Below are positions 1 through 10,929 of a DNA stretch of 64,000 nucleotides, piece after piece. Every line of letters begins with the position of its first letter. The stretch's first letter is position 1. Below the pieces are notes generated by a model. The model did not search any database. It was not told the origin of the DNA and was given only the letters and a program-made list of their open reading frames with translations. The DNA is from Astrocystis sublimbata (Eukaryota; Ascomycota; Sordariomycetes; Xylariales; Xylariaceae), in NCBI GenBank assembly GCA_022453515.1, contig JAJNNY010000028.1:310001-374000 (forward strand), given 5' to 3'. The translations under genes were made by a program, and so were the position numbers.

Positions 1-489
1 GTCGTGGACTATACGAGTAGAGGTAGTAGTTTAGTCAGTTGATGGCGCGGGCTTGGATAGTCTGAGACGGAGTATGGCCCAAACTGACTGGAAAAGTATT
101 CTCGAACAGTCGCGCAAGGTCAGGGTCTTTCATACGCGCAAGAACATCCTCGATGACTTTCTCTATGGCGTCGGAATGGAACGTGCGACATTTGGGGTGT
201 GGTCTTTGGTATGGCAACTCGAGGGGACCTTCGCTCAAAGGGCGGCTGTCACACACCAAAGTCAGCGGGGCTCAATGGGAATCCGACACAAGCAGGAGAG
301 AGACAAGACTCACTGGGCGTATGAGGCATAGTGTGCATAGTCGGGACAGGCCTCCTGGTAGTTGATGCCATCGTTGTTGAGTGCTACCTGCTCTTGTCCA
401 TAGCGGGCTGGTTCTGCTGCAAGGGCGTATAGCGGAAACGAAGTCGATGCGGCTAGCAAAACCAGCGCGCGATTCAATGCTGTGCCCAT
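1..489 (-). CDS. GH125 family exo-alpha-1,6-mannosidase (Mug157/DUF1237-like), N-terminal part
   Basis: The 5' part of a gene leaving the window at its left edge. Exons are 314-489, 89-245 and 1-8, joined by introns of 68 and 80 nt with GTGAGT and GTCAGT donors, and the frame is kept at both junctions. The protein begins with a typical signal peptide (hydrophobic ALVLLAASTSFPLYALAA), then NNDGINYQEACPDYAHYAS, PLSEGPLELPYQRP, a CRTF motif and ARLFENTFP. This is the characteristic start of fungal GH125 proteins, whose bacterial members are exo-alpha-1,6-mannosidases and whose fission-yeast member is Mug157. An extracellular or secretory-pathway role on alpha-1,6-mannosides is inferred from the family. 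The catalytic part lies outside the window, so activity cannot be judged. The ATG at 489 was chosen because it directly precedes the signal peptide. Confidence 0.82.
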
Positions 490-1191
490 CTTGGTATGTG
501 ATGGGCAGCCAGTATCTCTGGTATTGCACTGGGAGAAAGAGATGTGTTGCAGTGCAGGTGAAACGTGTCGTCGGCGTGGAGAGCTTCAGACCAGCTGCAG
601 CTAGGAAGTTGTAGGTAGGTACCTACGATAGCCACTCGCTCATTGCATTGGGTACGCGTTGTGCGTTGTGACCAGCAAGGAAACCGAAAAGCAGAAGAGG
701 AAGAAAGAACTGAAGATGTCGAACCCCTCTAATCAGAAAATATCATATCACATTTGACTTTTGGGACATGTTGACAATCAATAGAGGTCAGGTCAGAGAG
801 GTACCTACTTACCTAAAGCAACCAGAGACAGCGGGGCATTCGCTGACCTACCGTAGCATCCTCGGCGGACTCCAGCGTGGGTTGGACCCTCGGACCCTGA
901 AGAATGACGTCGCGAGCTGGACCGGACCGCGGCCAGAAACGCGGTTGGAATGTGCTTAGCGCATCAATATCTATAACTCCCCGCCAAAACCATACCAACC
1001 TAGGTACCTCCCTACACCGTGGACCTATCCTCAGTTATTCGCGGCAGAAACCATCACAGGCTTACTTACACCTGCATCTTTATAAAACCGCCAACGACTC
1101 ACCACAATGGCTGGTACAGGGCAAATATCACCTCATCCTGCACACCGATGAAAGCCACGTATCCCTAAAGCTGCACGCCAACATCGCGATC
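490..1191. other. intergenic region, divergent promoters of GH125 and PAN6 genes
   Basis: No coding signal. The two genes are transcribed away from each other, so both promoters must lie here. A TATA-like stretch (tttataaaac) at about 1079-1088 sits about 110 nt before the chosen PAN6 start. One copy of the palindrome ACCTAGGT is at 998-1005, with related GGTACCT sequences near 618 and 800. Confidence 0.5.
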
Positions 1192-2316
1192 ATGATATCG
1201 CTTTCAATCCGTCGTCTCGCGGGGTCGCGTGCCTGGAACCCCCCTCCTCTAGCACGCACCATGGCCTCGGCGCAACGACGGCTTACCGAGACCATTCCCT
1301 CGACCCGGATCAAAGTGCTACGGACCGTAGATGCCGTGCGGACATGGCGGAAACCACAAGTCCTCGACCACCGCATCGTCAGCCTCGTGCCCACCATGGG
1401 CGCCCTCCACGAAGGGCACCTGTCCCTGATCCGCGCCGCCGCCCGCGAGTCGCACCACGTCGTCGTCAGCATATACGTTAACCCGGCCCAGTTCGGCATC
1501 AAAGAGGACCTTGCCTCGTACCCGGTAACATGGGACACCGACTGCAAGATCCTCGCCGGGCTGGATCGGGAGCTGGCCGACGACGGGGCCAACCTCGGTC
1601 GCATCAGCGCTGTCTTTGCGCCCACCACCCACGAAATGTACCCTTCCAGCTTCCCCGGGCAGGAAGTCGACTCAAAAGGCAGCTTTGTGGTCATGACCCC
1701 GGTCAGCGAGCTGCTCGAGGGGCGCACGCGCCCGACCTTCTTCCGCGGCGTCGCGACCGTCTGCATGAAGCTCTTCAACATTGTACAGCCCGAGAAGGTG
1801 TACTTTGGCCAGAAGGACGTGCAGCAGACCGTCGTGATCCGCAACATGGTTAAGGACTTCATGCTTCCGATCGATGTTGTCATCGGCCAGACGAGCAGAG
1901 AGCCGGACGGTCTTGCGCTCAGCTCACGCAACGTATACCTTGGCGTGCGGCGCCGCAAAGTCGCCACGGTGCTGAACCGTGCTCTCCGAGCTGCTGAGGA
2001 GACTTACTTGAAAGGCACGCTCGACAGGGAAACTGTTCTCAAAGCCGCCAATGCTGTGGTTGATGCCGTATCGCATGAACAGCTAGCTCTAGCTCCGGAA
2101 CAGCGGGTCAAGTACGAAGTCGACTACATATCTCTAGCCGACCCCTCTACGATGGAGGAGGTGATGGACATCGATCCCAACGTCGGTGGCATATTAAGCG
2201 GCGCCATCAAGATGCTGCCCGTGGAGTCGCCGCAACCAGGCGAGGACTTGGGACACAGTGATGGCCCTGCTGTTCGATTGATCGACAACATAGTCCTCAA
2301 GCCATCTACGTCCTAG
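1192..2316 (+). CDS. PAN6: pantoate--beta-alanine ligase (pantothenate synthetase)
   Basis: Intronless, 374 aa. It condenses pantoate with beta-alanine using ATP, the last step of pantothenate (vitamin B5) synthesis. The nucleotidyltransferase HIGH-type motif is PTMGALHEGHLSLI, followed by VSIYVNPAQF, the pantoate/ATP-site segment VYFGQKDVQQ and the KMSKS-like REPDGLALSSRNVYL. The reading frame is open upstream to 904. I start at the ATG at 1192 because it gives an arginine-rich, possibly mitochondrial leader (MISLSIRRLAGSRAW); the upstream residues look like translated leader. A second candidate start is 1261 (MASAQRRL). The protein is longer than bacterial PanC (about 280 aa), as usual for fungi, through the N-terminal leader and internal insertions. 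Next to ERG8, it belongs to the primary-metabolism flank. Confidence 0.93.
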   Translation: MISLSIRRLAGSRAWNPPPLARTMASAQRRLTETIPSTRIKVLRTVDAVRTWRKPQVLDHRIVSLVPTMGALHEGHLSLIRAAARESHHVVVSIYVNPAQFGIKEDLASYPVTWDTDCKILAGLDRELADDGANLGRISAVFAPTTHEMYPSSFPGQEVDSKGSFVVMTPVSELLEGRTRPTFFRGVATVCMKLFNIVQPEKVYFGQKDVQQTVVIRNMVKDFMLPIDVVIGQTSREPDGLALSSRNVYLGVRRRKVATVLNRALRAAEETYLKGTLDRETVLKAANAVVDAVSHEQLALAPEQRVKYEVDYISLADPSTMEEVMDIDPNVGGILSGAIKMLPVESPQPGEDLGHSDGPAVRLIDNIVLKPSTS

Positions 2317-3781
2317 ACGGCCATCTCAAGAATATAGATGTACATACACATATCACCCGCATCTTGTATATAGTCTTCGCCCGAGGGCGCATCGCACAAA
2401 TTACAGCCGAACAAAGGTCCGAGGGAGGGCCAAAGTCAAGATGCAGTAGCATTGCGTCCATATCAACACAATAGGATGTTCACGCCGCCACTTCGCCAGC
2501 TGCTGGCTTATAAGCTGCAAGCTGTAGTCCCCAGGCAGTTTGGTATGTGAGTAACAGAGAACAACACATTGGCTGCTACGAGCATCGGCAATGAGCACGT
2601 GTCATGGTGCCTCGTGGGCGTTCAAACGTGCCTCGTCCGCACGCATTCGGACTGTGTTTCGATGTAAGCTCTCCTGACATGATGGCAAATGATGTCAGAA
2701 ATTCATGATGCATCTCCAGAACATACCTCATTATTATCCAAGCCCAAGTACGCCTGACCCAGGCAGACGGCAATATCTCACACTCACAGTAAGCTGAGGT
2801 TTCCATAGGTATGATAAGGTACAGGCCCAGGATGGCTGTGCTTCGATGCAAGTTCTCCTGACATGTCCATGACAGCACTTCGCCATAACCATGACCTGTG
2901 CACAATCCGACTGCTGCATTTGGATTCAATGTAAATTGCCAACGTGAACATCACCACCTTCAGTATGCGATGAAATTGGAGGCTCAATCGAAGGATTGCA
3001 TGAAGTCGTGACAAATCGCAAGCTCCGATTTGTCAATTGAGCATGAGTGTTCCCAAGGCGGCCCGGCACCTGTCTTTTTAGGGTCGCAATACTACAGTCT
3101 CACTCAGATAGGGAGCTCTAACCTTGCCGGTGTATGGCGCTGTTCCGTGCCTGGGCCGGACCCGTGTTACAAATTATTATTAGAACAAACTGGGCTGGGC
3201 ACCTGCAACCCCGCACCACCACCACCGCGACGCCCGAGCTTGCGAACAACAAGCGCTGTCAGCCAGTCCCGCACTTACTTGCTCTTACTCACCTTAGTGG
3301 TGTCACCGTCACGACGGCTTCCCCCATCCAAGCATCGGGGATAGCTCAAAAGAGCTACCCCGCAACCATTCGATAAAACGACCGCAGCACCGCTGTATCT
3401 ATTTACTTATGCCTTCTTCCTTCGACGCTGACAACCCAAATCGCTGTCTGACTCGCAACAAAGGTTGTCTGTCTCAGCTCTTACTTATAGATTCCATTCA
3501 TATCCTACCGACGGCCCTCGCATTGGTTGTGACATCCCTTCAACATATGTATACCCAATAATTATATTCACTAGAGAACAACACCCAAGCTTAGGATCTC
3601 CGCCGTTTCTTTCGCGACTTATTATTATCAGAGTTCCCCTGTCGATCGTTTGGCCTTGCACCGTTCGGCCTCTGCACCCTGCGAGTTTCGCCCTCTGTGG
3701 TACCGAAGATCACGGGGTTATTTTCTCCCGAATTTCATCCAAAAGCCTTTTTGCTTTTTTTTCAGACCGATAGCCGTTCCA
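2317..3781. other. intergenic region with a 30-bp direct repeat and the ERG8 leader
   Basis: No gene supported. It contains an imperfect direct repeat (2652-2681 and 2836-2865) and, from about 3400 to 3780, a pyrimidine-rich stretch without coding features that probably carries the ERG8 promoter and a long 5' leader. Confidence 0.45.
2652..2865 (+). repeat. 30-bp direct repeat, two copies 184 bp apart
   Basis: Copies at 2652-2681 and 2836-2865 share 27 of 30 positions (core TCTCCTGACATG). All three differences are C/T transitions, which would fit RIP-like or deamination decay after duplication. Origin unknown. Confidence 0.55.
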
Positions 3782-5321
3782 ATGCCGAGCCCAGTCCCTA
3801 CCGCCGTCTCCGCGCCGGGCAAGGTGCTTTTGGCCGGTGGCTATCTGGTGCTCGACTCGGACTACGCCGGGCTCGTTTTCGGGCTGAGTGCTCGCATTAG
3901 CATCGTCGCGCGGGAGATCAGGACAAGCCCCGGCGTCCAATTGAGCGAAATCGTTGTCGATAGCCCTCAATTCCAAAACGCCCAATGGCGCTACGGCTAT
4001 CACCTTGCCCCTGAAGATGGCGGTATCAAGGTGACGCAGCTGCACAGGTCAGTCAATTGTTTATCTTCTTGCTTAAAACCGCAAATCTCCCGTCTCGTCT
4101 TTTTGCAACAAGTTTGTTGGGCAGTTATCGTCATGTGTAGCACGCGCGGGGCATTTGCTCCGGCTCGCCGATTATCAGCAACGTCGGAAGACTGGGTGGT
4201 GGTATTGTGTTAGCAAAAGTCGGGACTACATACTCACGTAAAAATATAGCGGCGCAAACACCGACAACAACCCTTTTGTCGAGGTCACACTGAGCTATGC
4301 GCTCAGCTACATCGCGAACACAGCGTCTCGTCGGGCATCGCAGTCTTTCAGTCCGGCTCAATTCACCATCTTGGCCGACAATGACTACTACTCACAACCT
4401 CATTCCATGACTGGCAATGAGAAGAACCCCACTCGTTTCGCCAAGTTCCCGACGACACTGAAGGGCGCCAACAAGACCGGTCTCGGTTCATCTGCCGCCC
4501 TTGTTACGTCCCTGACAGCCTCTCTGCTGACCCACTATCTGCCTGAATCCGACTTCGACATTGCGACTGACGCAGGCAAGCTCAAGTTGCACAACCTCGC
4601 CCAAGCTGCCCACTGTGCAGCGCAGGGAAAGGTTGGCTCAGGTTTCGATGTGGCTGCTGCCGTATACGGTAGCTGCCGGTACCAGCGATTCTCCCCGGAC
4701 ATCCTGAAGAGCATACCGGAAGCTGGCGCGCCCGGCTTCGCCCCCGCATTGGCCAAGTTAATCGACGAGACGAAGTGGGACACGGAAATAGTAAAGGATG
4801 GCGTCAGTGTCCCCCCAGGCACTGCTCTTCGGATGTGCGACGTCGATTGCGGCAGTCAAACTGTCAGCATGGTGAAGAAGGTCCTGCAGTGGCGCGAGTC
4901 AAACCCCGCAGAGTCCAAGAAGTTGTGGGATGATCTGCAAGAACGGAACGTCAAACTAGGCACTATCCTGAGCGAGAACAGACTCGACGAGGTCAAGGGC
5001 GCGGTTGCGGACATCCGAGAGCTCATTCGTGCCATGGGCTCGCAAAGTGGCGTGCCTATCGAACCTGAGAGCCAGACGAGTCTTTTGGATGCATTGACGG
5101 ATGTTGAGGGAGTCTACAATGGTGTTGTCCCTGGAGCGGGCGGATTCGATGCCGTTGTCTTGGTGATGAAGGATGATGAGGCTACCGAGAAACGTGTAAA
5201 GGACTTTGTGGCGAACTGGAGTAAGGAAAAGGGCGGACAAGTCAGGCTTTTGGGTGTCAAGGGAGAGATGGAAGGCGTCAGGAAAGAGAGCATTAAGGAG
5301 TATGACGGTTGGGTTTCGTAG
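3782..5321 (+). CDS. ERG8: phosphomevalonate kinase
   Basis: Two exons (3782-4047 and 4250-5321; 202-nt intron, GTCAGT donor and ATATAG acceptor) give 445 aa, the size of yeast Erg8. It phosphorylates mevalonate-5-phosphate to the diphosphate, feeding ergosterol and isoprenoid synthesis. It is a GHMP kinase: the N-terminal APGKVLLAGGYLVLD and the ATP-binding glycine/serine loop TGLGSSAALVTSL are intact, as is the C-terminal GAGGFDAVVLVM. The join restores LHSGANTDNNPFVEV, matching the family. The start at 3782 puts the APGK motif near residue 11, as expected. No signal peptide. No sign of decay, and no link to the nearby PKS cluster beyond supplying primary metabolism. Confidence 0.95.
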
Positions 5322-6101
5322 ATAGCAGGATACGCTCAATATATTCTATCAGTCTGCCAACTGAGCCTTCTCACATCACACTGTCTCGGCCCTTTTGGGT
5401 TTAAGCTTTCTGTATATAGAATGAAAATCTCCTTTGTAATAAGCGGTTCGTTGACAACTTCTGATGCATCAATCATTCTACATTTGACTAATCTGTGATT
5501 GTTACACGTGAGAGTTGGTCTTTCTGGGATGATGTTAGATACGAGGCACAGTGCAATACTATGTGGACAGATTTCTCCCTTATACGTCCGTATCTTTATT
5601 CGAAGATAACAGCTTTACGATTGCATACGTGATACGGAACTTTGTCTGCTTGCTGTTTCTAGATACGGTTCACTGTCAAGGAATCCCTGCCATTTGAAAT
5701 GTATGCTTAAGGTCTTTTCACTCTCTCATTGCGTATAGCAGAGCATGTGTCAACCTTATTGATCGAACTGCTCTACCTAGCGATCGACAGGCCACCTCAA
5801 GAATACCCCCTCTCGTGTTAAATGACGTTGGAGCACTGCCCTTATAAGATTCCAAGTACCGTGCAGCACCTCCATGGCAACGTAAATTCATTCGACCAAA
5901 TCCAGTTCCTCTCATTCATGATGCCAACATCGATTGTCCTGGTGAGCACAAAAACATAACAGTATGTCAGCCCCTTATTGACTGGACAACGACCATTAAA
6001 ATAACATCTACAAAACCTAGAACGAGCACAATAGTGAACTCTGTCGACAGCCGTGCCCAATAGAGCCCCAAATCCTCAGAAGGAGACCTTGTGCTTCAAC
6101 A
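5322..6101. other. intergenic region
   Basis: I see no coding or RNA signal. It should hold the ERG8 terminator and the promoter of the next gene. Confidence 0.4.
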
Positions 6102-6698
6102 ATGCAAGTGGGCATTTCGATACTTATTGAACCCCTTTTGGGGGTGATCTCCAGATGGCGTGAGAAAATAAAAGATATCTCCCTGATAAAGACATTCAAA
6201 ACGAAGAAGCGCAAGGAGAAAGAGGCCAAACTACGAGCCTCAATACGCCGCCGTTTCAGCACCAACGAAGAAGTGCTCATCTACCTATACCAAGATCTCA
6301 CACGTCTCAAAGAGGTCGCGTCCCCAGACATCGCCTTCTCCGTATGTAGGAGCAATACGCGTAGCACGGTTCACGTTGGCATCGGGGTTGCGCAGGAGTG
6401 GATGGAGAGGCTGGTGCTGGACAGTCATGGCTCGTTGCTGATGGACATCCACGAGATTGGTAGAATGGGGCCCGATTCTACCCCCTTCAGAAGCGAGGAG
6501 GAACTCTATTACTTCGTCAGGGGGGTCGTCCGCGCTAGAGCGGAAGGTATGGACGACTTGGCTGTCAAGTTCCAACACGGCTGGTGCTTCCAGGACAAGC
6601 TGATCACAGAATGGAATGAATCGGATTCCAGGGAATTTAACTCAAGGGAAAAGATCGAGAAGTGGCTATGGCATGCGAAATATATCAAGTACGAATAA
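6102..6698 (+). CDS. hypothetical protein, 198 aa
   Basis: A single open frame without introns that I do not recognise. The N-terminus has a short hydrophobic stretch (ISILIEPLLGVI) followed by a very basic segment rich in K and R (KTFKTKKRKEKEAKLRASIRRR). The rest is mixed charged sequence with several tryptophans (EKWLWHAKYIKYE at the end) and no known motif. The hydrophobic-basic start could be a membrane anchor or targeting sequence, which is inference only. Codon use looks coding and the antisense frames look like shadows. An upstream exon cannot be excluded. Confidence 0.5.
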   Translation: MQVGISILIEPLLGVISRWREKIKDISLIKTFKTKKRKEKEAKLRASIRRRFSTNEEVLIYLYQDLTRLKEVASPDIAFSVCRSNTRSTVHVGIGVAQEWMERLVLDSHGSLLMDIHEIGRMGPDSTPFRSEEELYYFVRGVVRARAEGMDDLAVKFQHGWCFQDKLITEWNESDSREFNSREKIEKWLWHAKYIKYE

Positions 6699-7005
6699 AT
6701 TGGATTCGAGGCTGGCTGGATGACGTCTTGACGGCCGTGACTGACAAGGCACCGACACGGCTACAGAGGAAACTGGGCAGCACACAAGACGAGGCATTGT
6801 GATGCAGAGTGGCGGGCGGTATGCGTATTCTCGAGGGGCTTTGAAATGTATTTCGTCTTGTCATTGCTTCCATTTCAAACTTGTTGATGCTTTTAAATTG
6901 GTATTGATGATGTTCATCCTTGCGCAGCTGGAAACTCGGTGCTGCCAGATTGAAGCTCCACGGACCTGATACTCCCCGACACCGCCTGTATTTCAGATCT
7001 TCGAC

Positions 7006-7673
7006 TTAATGACTGTCGCTCCCGTCAACGTCATCCGAAAGGCGCTCCTCCTCTCCCTCAAGTGCAACATCCTTGCTCTCCTGTTTCTTCGATTTCAAAA
7101 ACACCGATGTGATTCCACCCGCAGCAAGCGTACTTCCCACGCCTTGAACAACAGCAGACACCGCGGCGACCCCATAGCCACCTGCGGCGGCGCTCTGCAG
7201 TGTAGCGAAGACCGAAGGCGCCACGACACTGCCAATGCCGCTTTGAATCCCAGCCGCAGCGGATCCTGAATCAATGCGCAAATCAGCTTTTGGATAACAT
7301 AATCATCACTCATCACCATCATCACAGCAACCTCTGCCGCAATAGTTGTGGGTAGTGTAATGAACCATCACGTACCGGCAGCTACTCCACCAGCTCCGAA
7401 CCCAGCAGCCCCCAGCACCGGGATCGCCGCCGCCATCGGCGCAGCAATCAACGCGGCCCCGGCGCCCACAGCAGTCGCCTTTCCGGGATTAGCAGCCGCC
7501 CACTCCGCCGCTTGCTTGCCTTTGGCAGCTGCCTCGGCTGGGAGACGGCGAGCGGCCGAGACAACGGAGACCGACAGTGACGAGGCTTGTGTTACTGCTG
7601 ACGCCACCGCTTCCGATTGTCGGGCTGCGGCGGCGGATGTTGCGAGCGGTTGGTAGAGAGCTTTGCTTGCCAT
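7006..7673 (-). CDS. ISG12/IFI6 (interferon-induced 6-16) family membrane protein
   Basis: Two exons (7376-7673 and 7006-7265) joined by a GTACGT...TTCAG intron give 185 aa. The N-terminal third is alanine/serine-rich and helical. It then reads AVGAGAALIAAPMAAAIPVL, GFGAGGVAAGSAAAGIQSGI, SVFATLQSAAAGGYG and further glycine/alanine-rich hydrophobic sequence. This order of GFGAGG(V/I)AAGS followed by ATLQS.G..G is the signature of the Ifi-6-16 domain (Pfam family named after human IFI6), which also occurs in fungi. The C-terminal tail is charged (KSKKQESKDVALEGEEE). Animal members are small mitochondrial or nuclear-envelope proteins linked to apoptosis; the fungal function is unknown. The splice falls inside the motif and restores it exactly, which supports the model. 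Confidence 0.8.
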
Positions 7674-9501
7674 GATTGAATGCGATACGGTGTTTCGCAG
7701 TTGTTTGGGGAGATTTTAGTGTGGACAAGTAAGAGCAGTTCAGATAATATGTTGTCTCGTTGGTCGCTTGATATCGAGATTGCCATGTCATGAGGTGTGG
7801 TGTTGGGAAAAGAGGTCTTGGCAGGACCAGGGAGGTGAGCCTCAACTCTGGGCCGCGAACCACTTGGCCTAAGCAATGCTACGTTATATAACCAATGAGG
7901 AGACGTGCTACCACGGTGGTTTTCTTGAGAGTCTGCATGTAAGACATTGATGAACCAATTACATCACATCAGTTTGCAAGTGTAAAATACGATTTTTCTA
8001 AGTCGTGGGTGGCAGCATTGGAATATGGCAGTCTACAGTGATTACTTCTGTGCTGGGGGCCTGGAGTTTTAGAACAAATTTCGGGGTTCATATCAGCTCT
8101 CATCTCCTTAAACTTGATAGAGAACTGCCAAGGTCTTCTGAGACGCGTTTTCAATCCAAATAACCTCACATACATGTAGGTGGATACATTGAGGTAAAAA
8201 AGGGGTGATTACGTAAGACTGAGTTCCAAATCAAAACGATTACCAACAATCACTTCTTAGGTGTGGGTAACATCTTATTATGTTCTGTCCTGTTTGGCTC
8301 GCATTCTTGTTTGCATACAACACCTCTGTACTTCATGGCAAGGAGGTATTGCGTTGCCATGTGAACAGCTAAGTGAGCTGAATGGTAAGTAAATAGGGGT
8401 TATTTAGTTGTAGCATGGACTCGTTATAAAGCTATCAACTAACTCGCCCCAAATCTACATATTATTGATAACGCCACGAGAACATCAACTAAGTCGTCTA
8501 TAGGCCCTACCAGGAGACCACAAGCTTGATTCTCAGTGCAAATTCAATCAGCATTACTAAGCCAGTGCCACGAAGACCTCAACAAGACCTACAAGAATAT
8601 AAGGTGATTAGACTCCGATATAACAATGACTCAACGATGTAGAGTAGCAAACATTAACCAAATATGGTATTTTCGACCTGTATTTCTGGACTTCCACGCA
8701 ACTTGGCAAATTTGCAATAGTCCCATTGTCATGTTTGGGGCCCACGTTCAGAGTCTCAAGCGTTTCCGGCTACCTAGAATGAAGAATCGTTTTGTTTGGC
8801 CTCCTCTGTATGCCAGTTCTTTATAATTTGCAACGGCCCTGAAGCTTTTCAAATATTGGGCGCCGCTGATCCCTTCACAAGGAGCGCTTTGTTATGTAAT
8901 TCTCTCTTCACACCTTTCCACTGTCGACGGGATTGCACAAACAAATCCCAGTATCTCTGCGTCCATTTTAAACCTACTAATTACCGGCTACTGTTAGGGT
9001 GTTGTGTTGCAATCTCGAATTCAATGAACATAGTAGGCCTAAAAATGAGTAATACCTTAAACATACAACAACATAATCAGCTCTGCCGCTTGGATTACAC
9101 CAATGAAGCACATGCGCAAGATAGCTTTCTCCCTAGAGTAATAGTGAATAGCTCAAACACCACCACACCACCCAATACTTAAAGCCTCCTAGCTGGTGGT
9201 TACCTCAACTACCGTGGACTAGTAGTCTGAGAGCATGGTACTGACAAGCAAGTATCTCGACTCTAGAGCAGTGGGTTCGAATCCCACTGCGAGCCAGGTT
9301 TGAGGGGAACGGGGGAGCACCAATGCCTATTTACTATAACGTTCCTCGATACATTAGGGACCCATCCACTTTGAAACATCGGTAAAGCGGATACACATTG
9401 GTAATTCTGAGGAATCGCGACCTGCGAGATCATACTTCTGCTTTTCCTCGTTGAGAAGAGACGATTGATGAGGTGAAGCTAGCCGACAACCATTTTTGGC
9501 C
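7674..9501. other. AT-rich gene-poor stretch
   Basis: Short open frames at 8626-9182 have no recognisable composition and no motif. The only structured element I see is a tRNA-like B-box segment near 9265-9297. Confidence 0.4.
9224..9297 (+). other. tRNA-like sequence with perfect B box (probable tRNA relic)
   Basis: The 3' half looks like a tRNA: a 5-bp T stem and loop GTGGG-TTCGAAT-CCCAC (about 9270-9286), containing the pol III B-box GGTTCGAATCC, then TGCGAGCCA. I cannot find a matching 5' acceptor strand or a proper anticodon arm upstream, so it is more likely a tRNA fragment or a SINE-type element than a working tRNA. The start coordinate is approximate. Confidence 0.3.
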
Positions 9502-9870
9502 TTACTCCGCAGCCTCCCCAGCTGCATCAATTGCGTGCTGGTTTTGCGCCTCGTTTGCATTGTGCACCTTGATGCACCGCAGAACGGTTACTCTGTGTTT
9601 TGAAACTTTTCCGCAATGAGGCCATGGACAAGAGTATGGGGAACGAGCGGATTCAAGATGCGTACTGAAATGCCGATGAAGCGCTCCTTCATTCTCGGTA
9701 ACAGTATCGCAGCCAGGGAAGTAACATATCGTGCCGATGTGTTCATCCAGTTTATGCCTGTTTACTAACCACCTTTCTCGGAAGGGTGGGTGGTTGCAGA
9801 TGTCACACTGGTACTCAGGATGCTGATTCGAGTTGTTCTGGGACTGGTTGTTTACGGGCCCTGTCGACAT
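9502..9870 (-). CDS. small C2H2-type zinc-finger protein
   Basis: Intronless, 122 aa from the ATG at 9870. The frame is open further upstream, but those residues look like translated leader. There are three finger-like units: YQCDICNHPPFRER with a following H-x4-H, HIGTICYFPGCDTVTE with HRHFSTH, and YSCPWPHCGKVSKH with C and H after it. The same HIGTICYFPGC block and the CPWPxCG block recur in the larger protein at 39.1-40.6 kb, so the two are paralogues. Nucleic-acid binding is inferred from the fingers. The ends of the protein are disordered (Q/N-rich start, alanine-rich tail). It could be a truncated copy of the longer gene. Confidence 0.6.
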   Translation of the reverse strand: MSTGPVNNQSQNNSNQHPEYQCDICNHPPFRERWLVNRHKLDEHIGTICYFPGCDTVTENEGALHRHFSTHLESARSPYSCPWPHCGKVSKHRVTVLRCIKVHNANEAQNQHAIDAAGEAAE

Positions 9871-10478
9871 CGTGACTAGAACGTGAGGTCGAATGGTGAA
9901 CTGGGCTTGTTCAGTGTGTGCAGAATGATACAGATAGAAAAGCATGAAGTGGACAGCCGATGGGAAAGACAAACTGGAAGTACTGAAGTATCTAAGAACC
10001 AATAATTCGACGAGTGGATGTTACGATTGGATACTGCTCACTGTAATCGACTTGAATGACCGGCAGTTGTTGTAAAATGCTGAAATGTTGTCTTGCCAGC
10101 AAGCATGGTTGTTGTTTCACTCGAATGCGATTTTACATATGAATGCCATGAGGTCGCAGATATTACAGGTGCCCGCCCTTGACAACCATGGTAGGTCCAG
10201 AGGGAGCACTTGCGATATTTCCAAAATCTTGCACAGAACAGGGATTCCCAGCTTCCTTTACACTTTGGCTGGCCGTGGTTTCTACTACGTGGCATCGGGT
10301 ATGTAAACTGGAGTAGGTACTTAAGGAGCCACCACCTTCCTTCTTCGCCTACCTAGGTACACACCAGAATAGGCTACTCTACCCAGCCTTCAATTTCCTC
10401 GTGCAGTAGGTATTCTATGAAGTGAGGAGTGATAAAACCAGACAAGCATCCCTCTTGCTTTCCAACCCGGCCAACGCA

Positions 10479-10766
10479 TCAAGGGCTCGTCGACAATTCC
10501 GCCGGTCCAGTGGGCAACTCAACGATGGGATCATCTGGCTTCTCTCTGATTATCCCCGCACTGTCTGCTTCCTGCCTTCTAACCGTCCGTGCCGGCTCCT
10601 CATGGCCTTCTACAGCTGCGCTTTTACTTGGCTCCTGCGGCCTAGCCTCTTCCAGTTTTCTGAGCTGATGTTTGAAATGAACGTAGAGCCATATCAAACC
10701 CGCCACGATCCTGATGACGACGCCGATGGATACACCAATTCCCGCCCATCCATTCCGTTCAGAGTC
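10479..10766 (-). CDS. C-terminal exon of a single-pass membrane protein (upstream exons unresolved, possibly decayed)
   Basis: After an acceptor (acaatag) the minus strand reads DSERNGWAGIGV followed by one strongly hydrophobic segment (SIGVVIRIVAGLIWLYVHF) and a charged, proline/glutamate-rich tail of about 65 residues ending at 10479. That layout (extracellular part, one TM helix, acidic cytosolic tail with PVELPT-like sequence) is common in fungal cell-wall sensor-like proteins. Upstream pieces on the same strand (10770-10920 with EVISGTIIVEAWEIDFDYSK and 10980-11100 with VLDYSDDGADDINLRGNIQ) look coding, but I could not join them in frame with canonical splice sites. The gene may be a pseudogene. 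Confidence 0.35.
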   Translation of the reverse strand, partial: DSERNGWAGIGVSIGVVIRIVAGLIWLYVHFKHQLRKLEEARPQEPSKSAAVEGHEEPARTVRRQEADSAGIIREKPDDPIVELPTGPAELSTSP

Positions 10767-10929
10767 CTATTGTTTGTTCCGCTACAGACGAGGTTGTGGA
10801 TGATGTGGTCATTGTGGTCTTGGACCAACTTTGAATAGTCAAAGTCAATTTCCCAAGCCTCAACAATAATTGTCCCACTGATCACTTCAAGGGCAGGAAC
10901 TATGTTTGGTCCAATTGAGCTAGATAAAT

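Noticed and set aside
904..1191. N-terminal extension of PAN6 to 904
   Set aside because: The extra 96 residues look like translated leader, contain no conserved sequence, and a better ATG with leader-like residues lies at 1192.
1128..1967. 279-codon open frame on the minus strand opposite PAN6
   Set aside because: It is arginine/serine-rich shadow translation of a GC-rich coding exon with no motif; PAN6 on the plus strand is unmistakable.
10038..10306. Overlapping open frames on both strands as small genes
   Set aside because: No family resemblance and no consistent coding signal; they lie in the promoter region of the zinc-finger gene.
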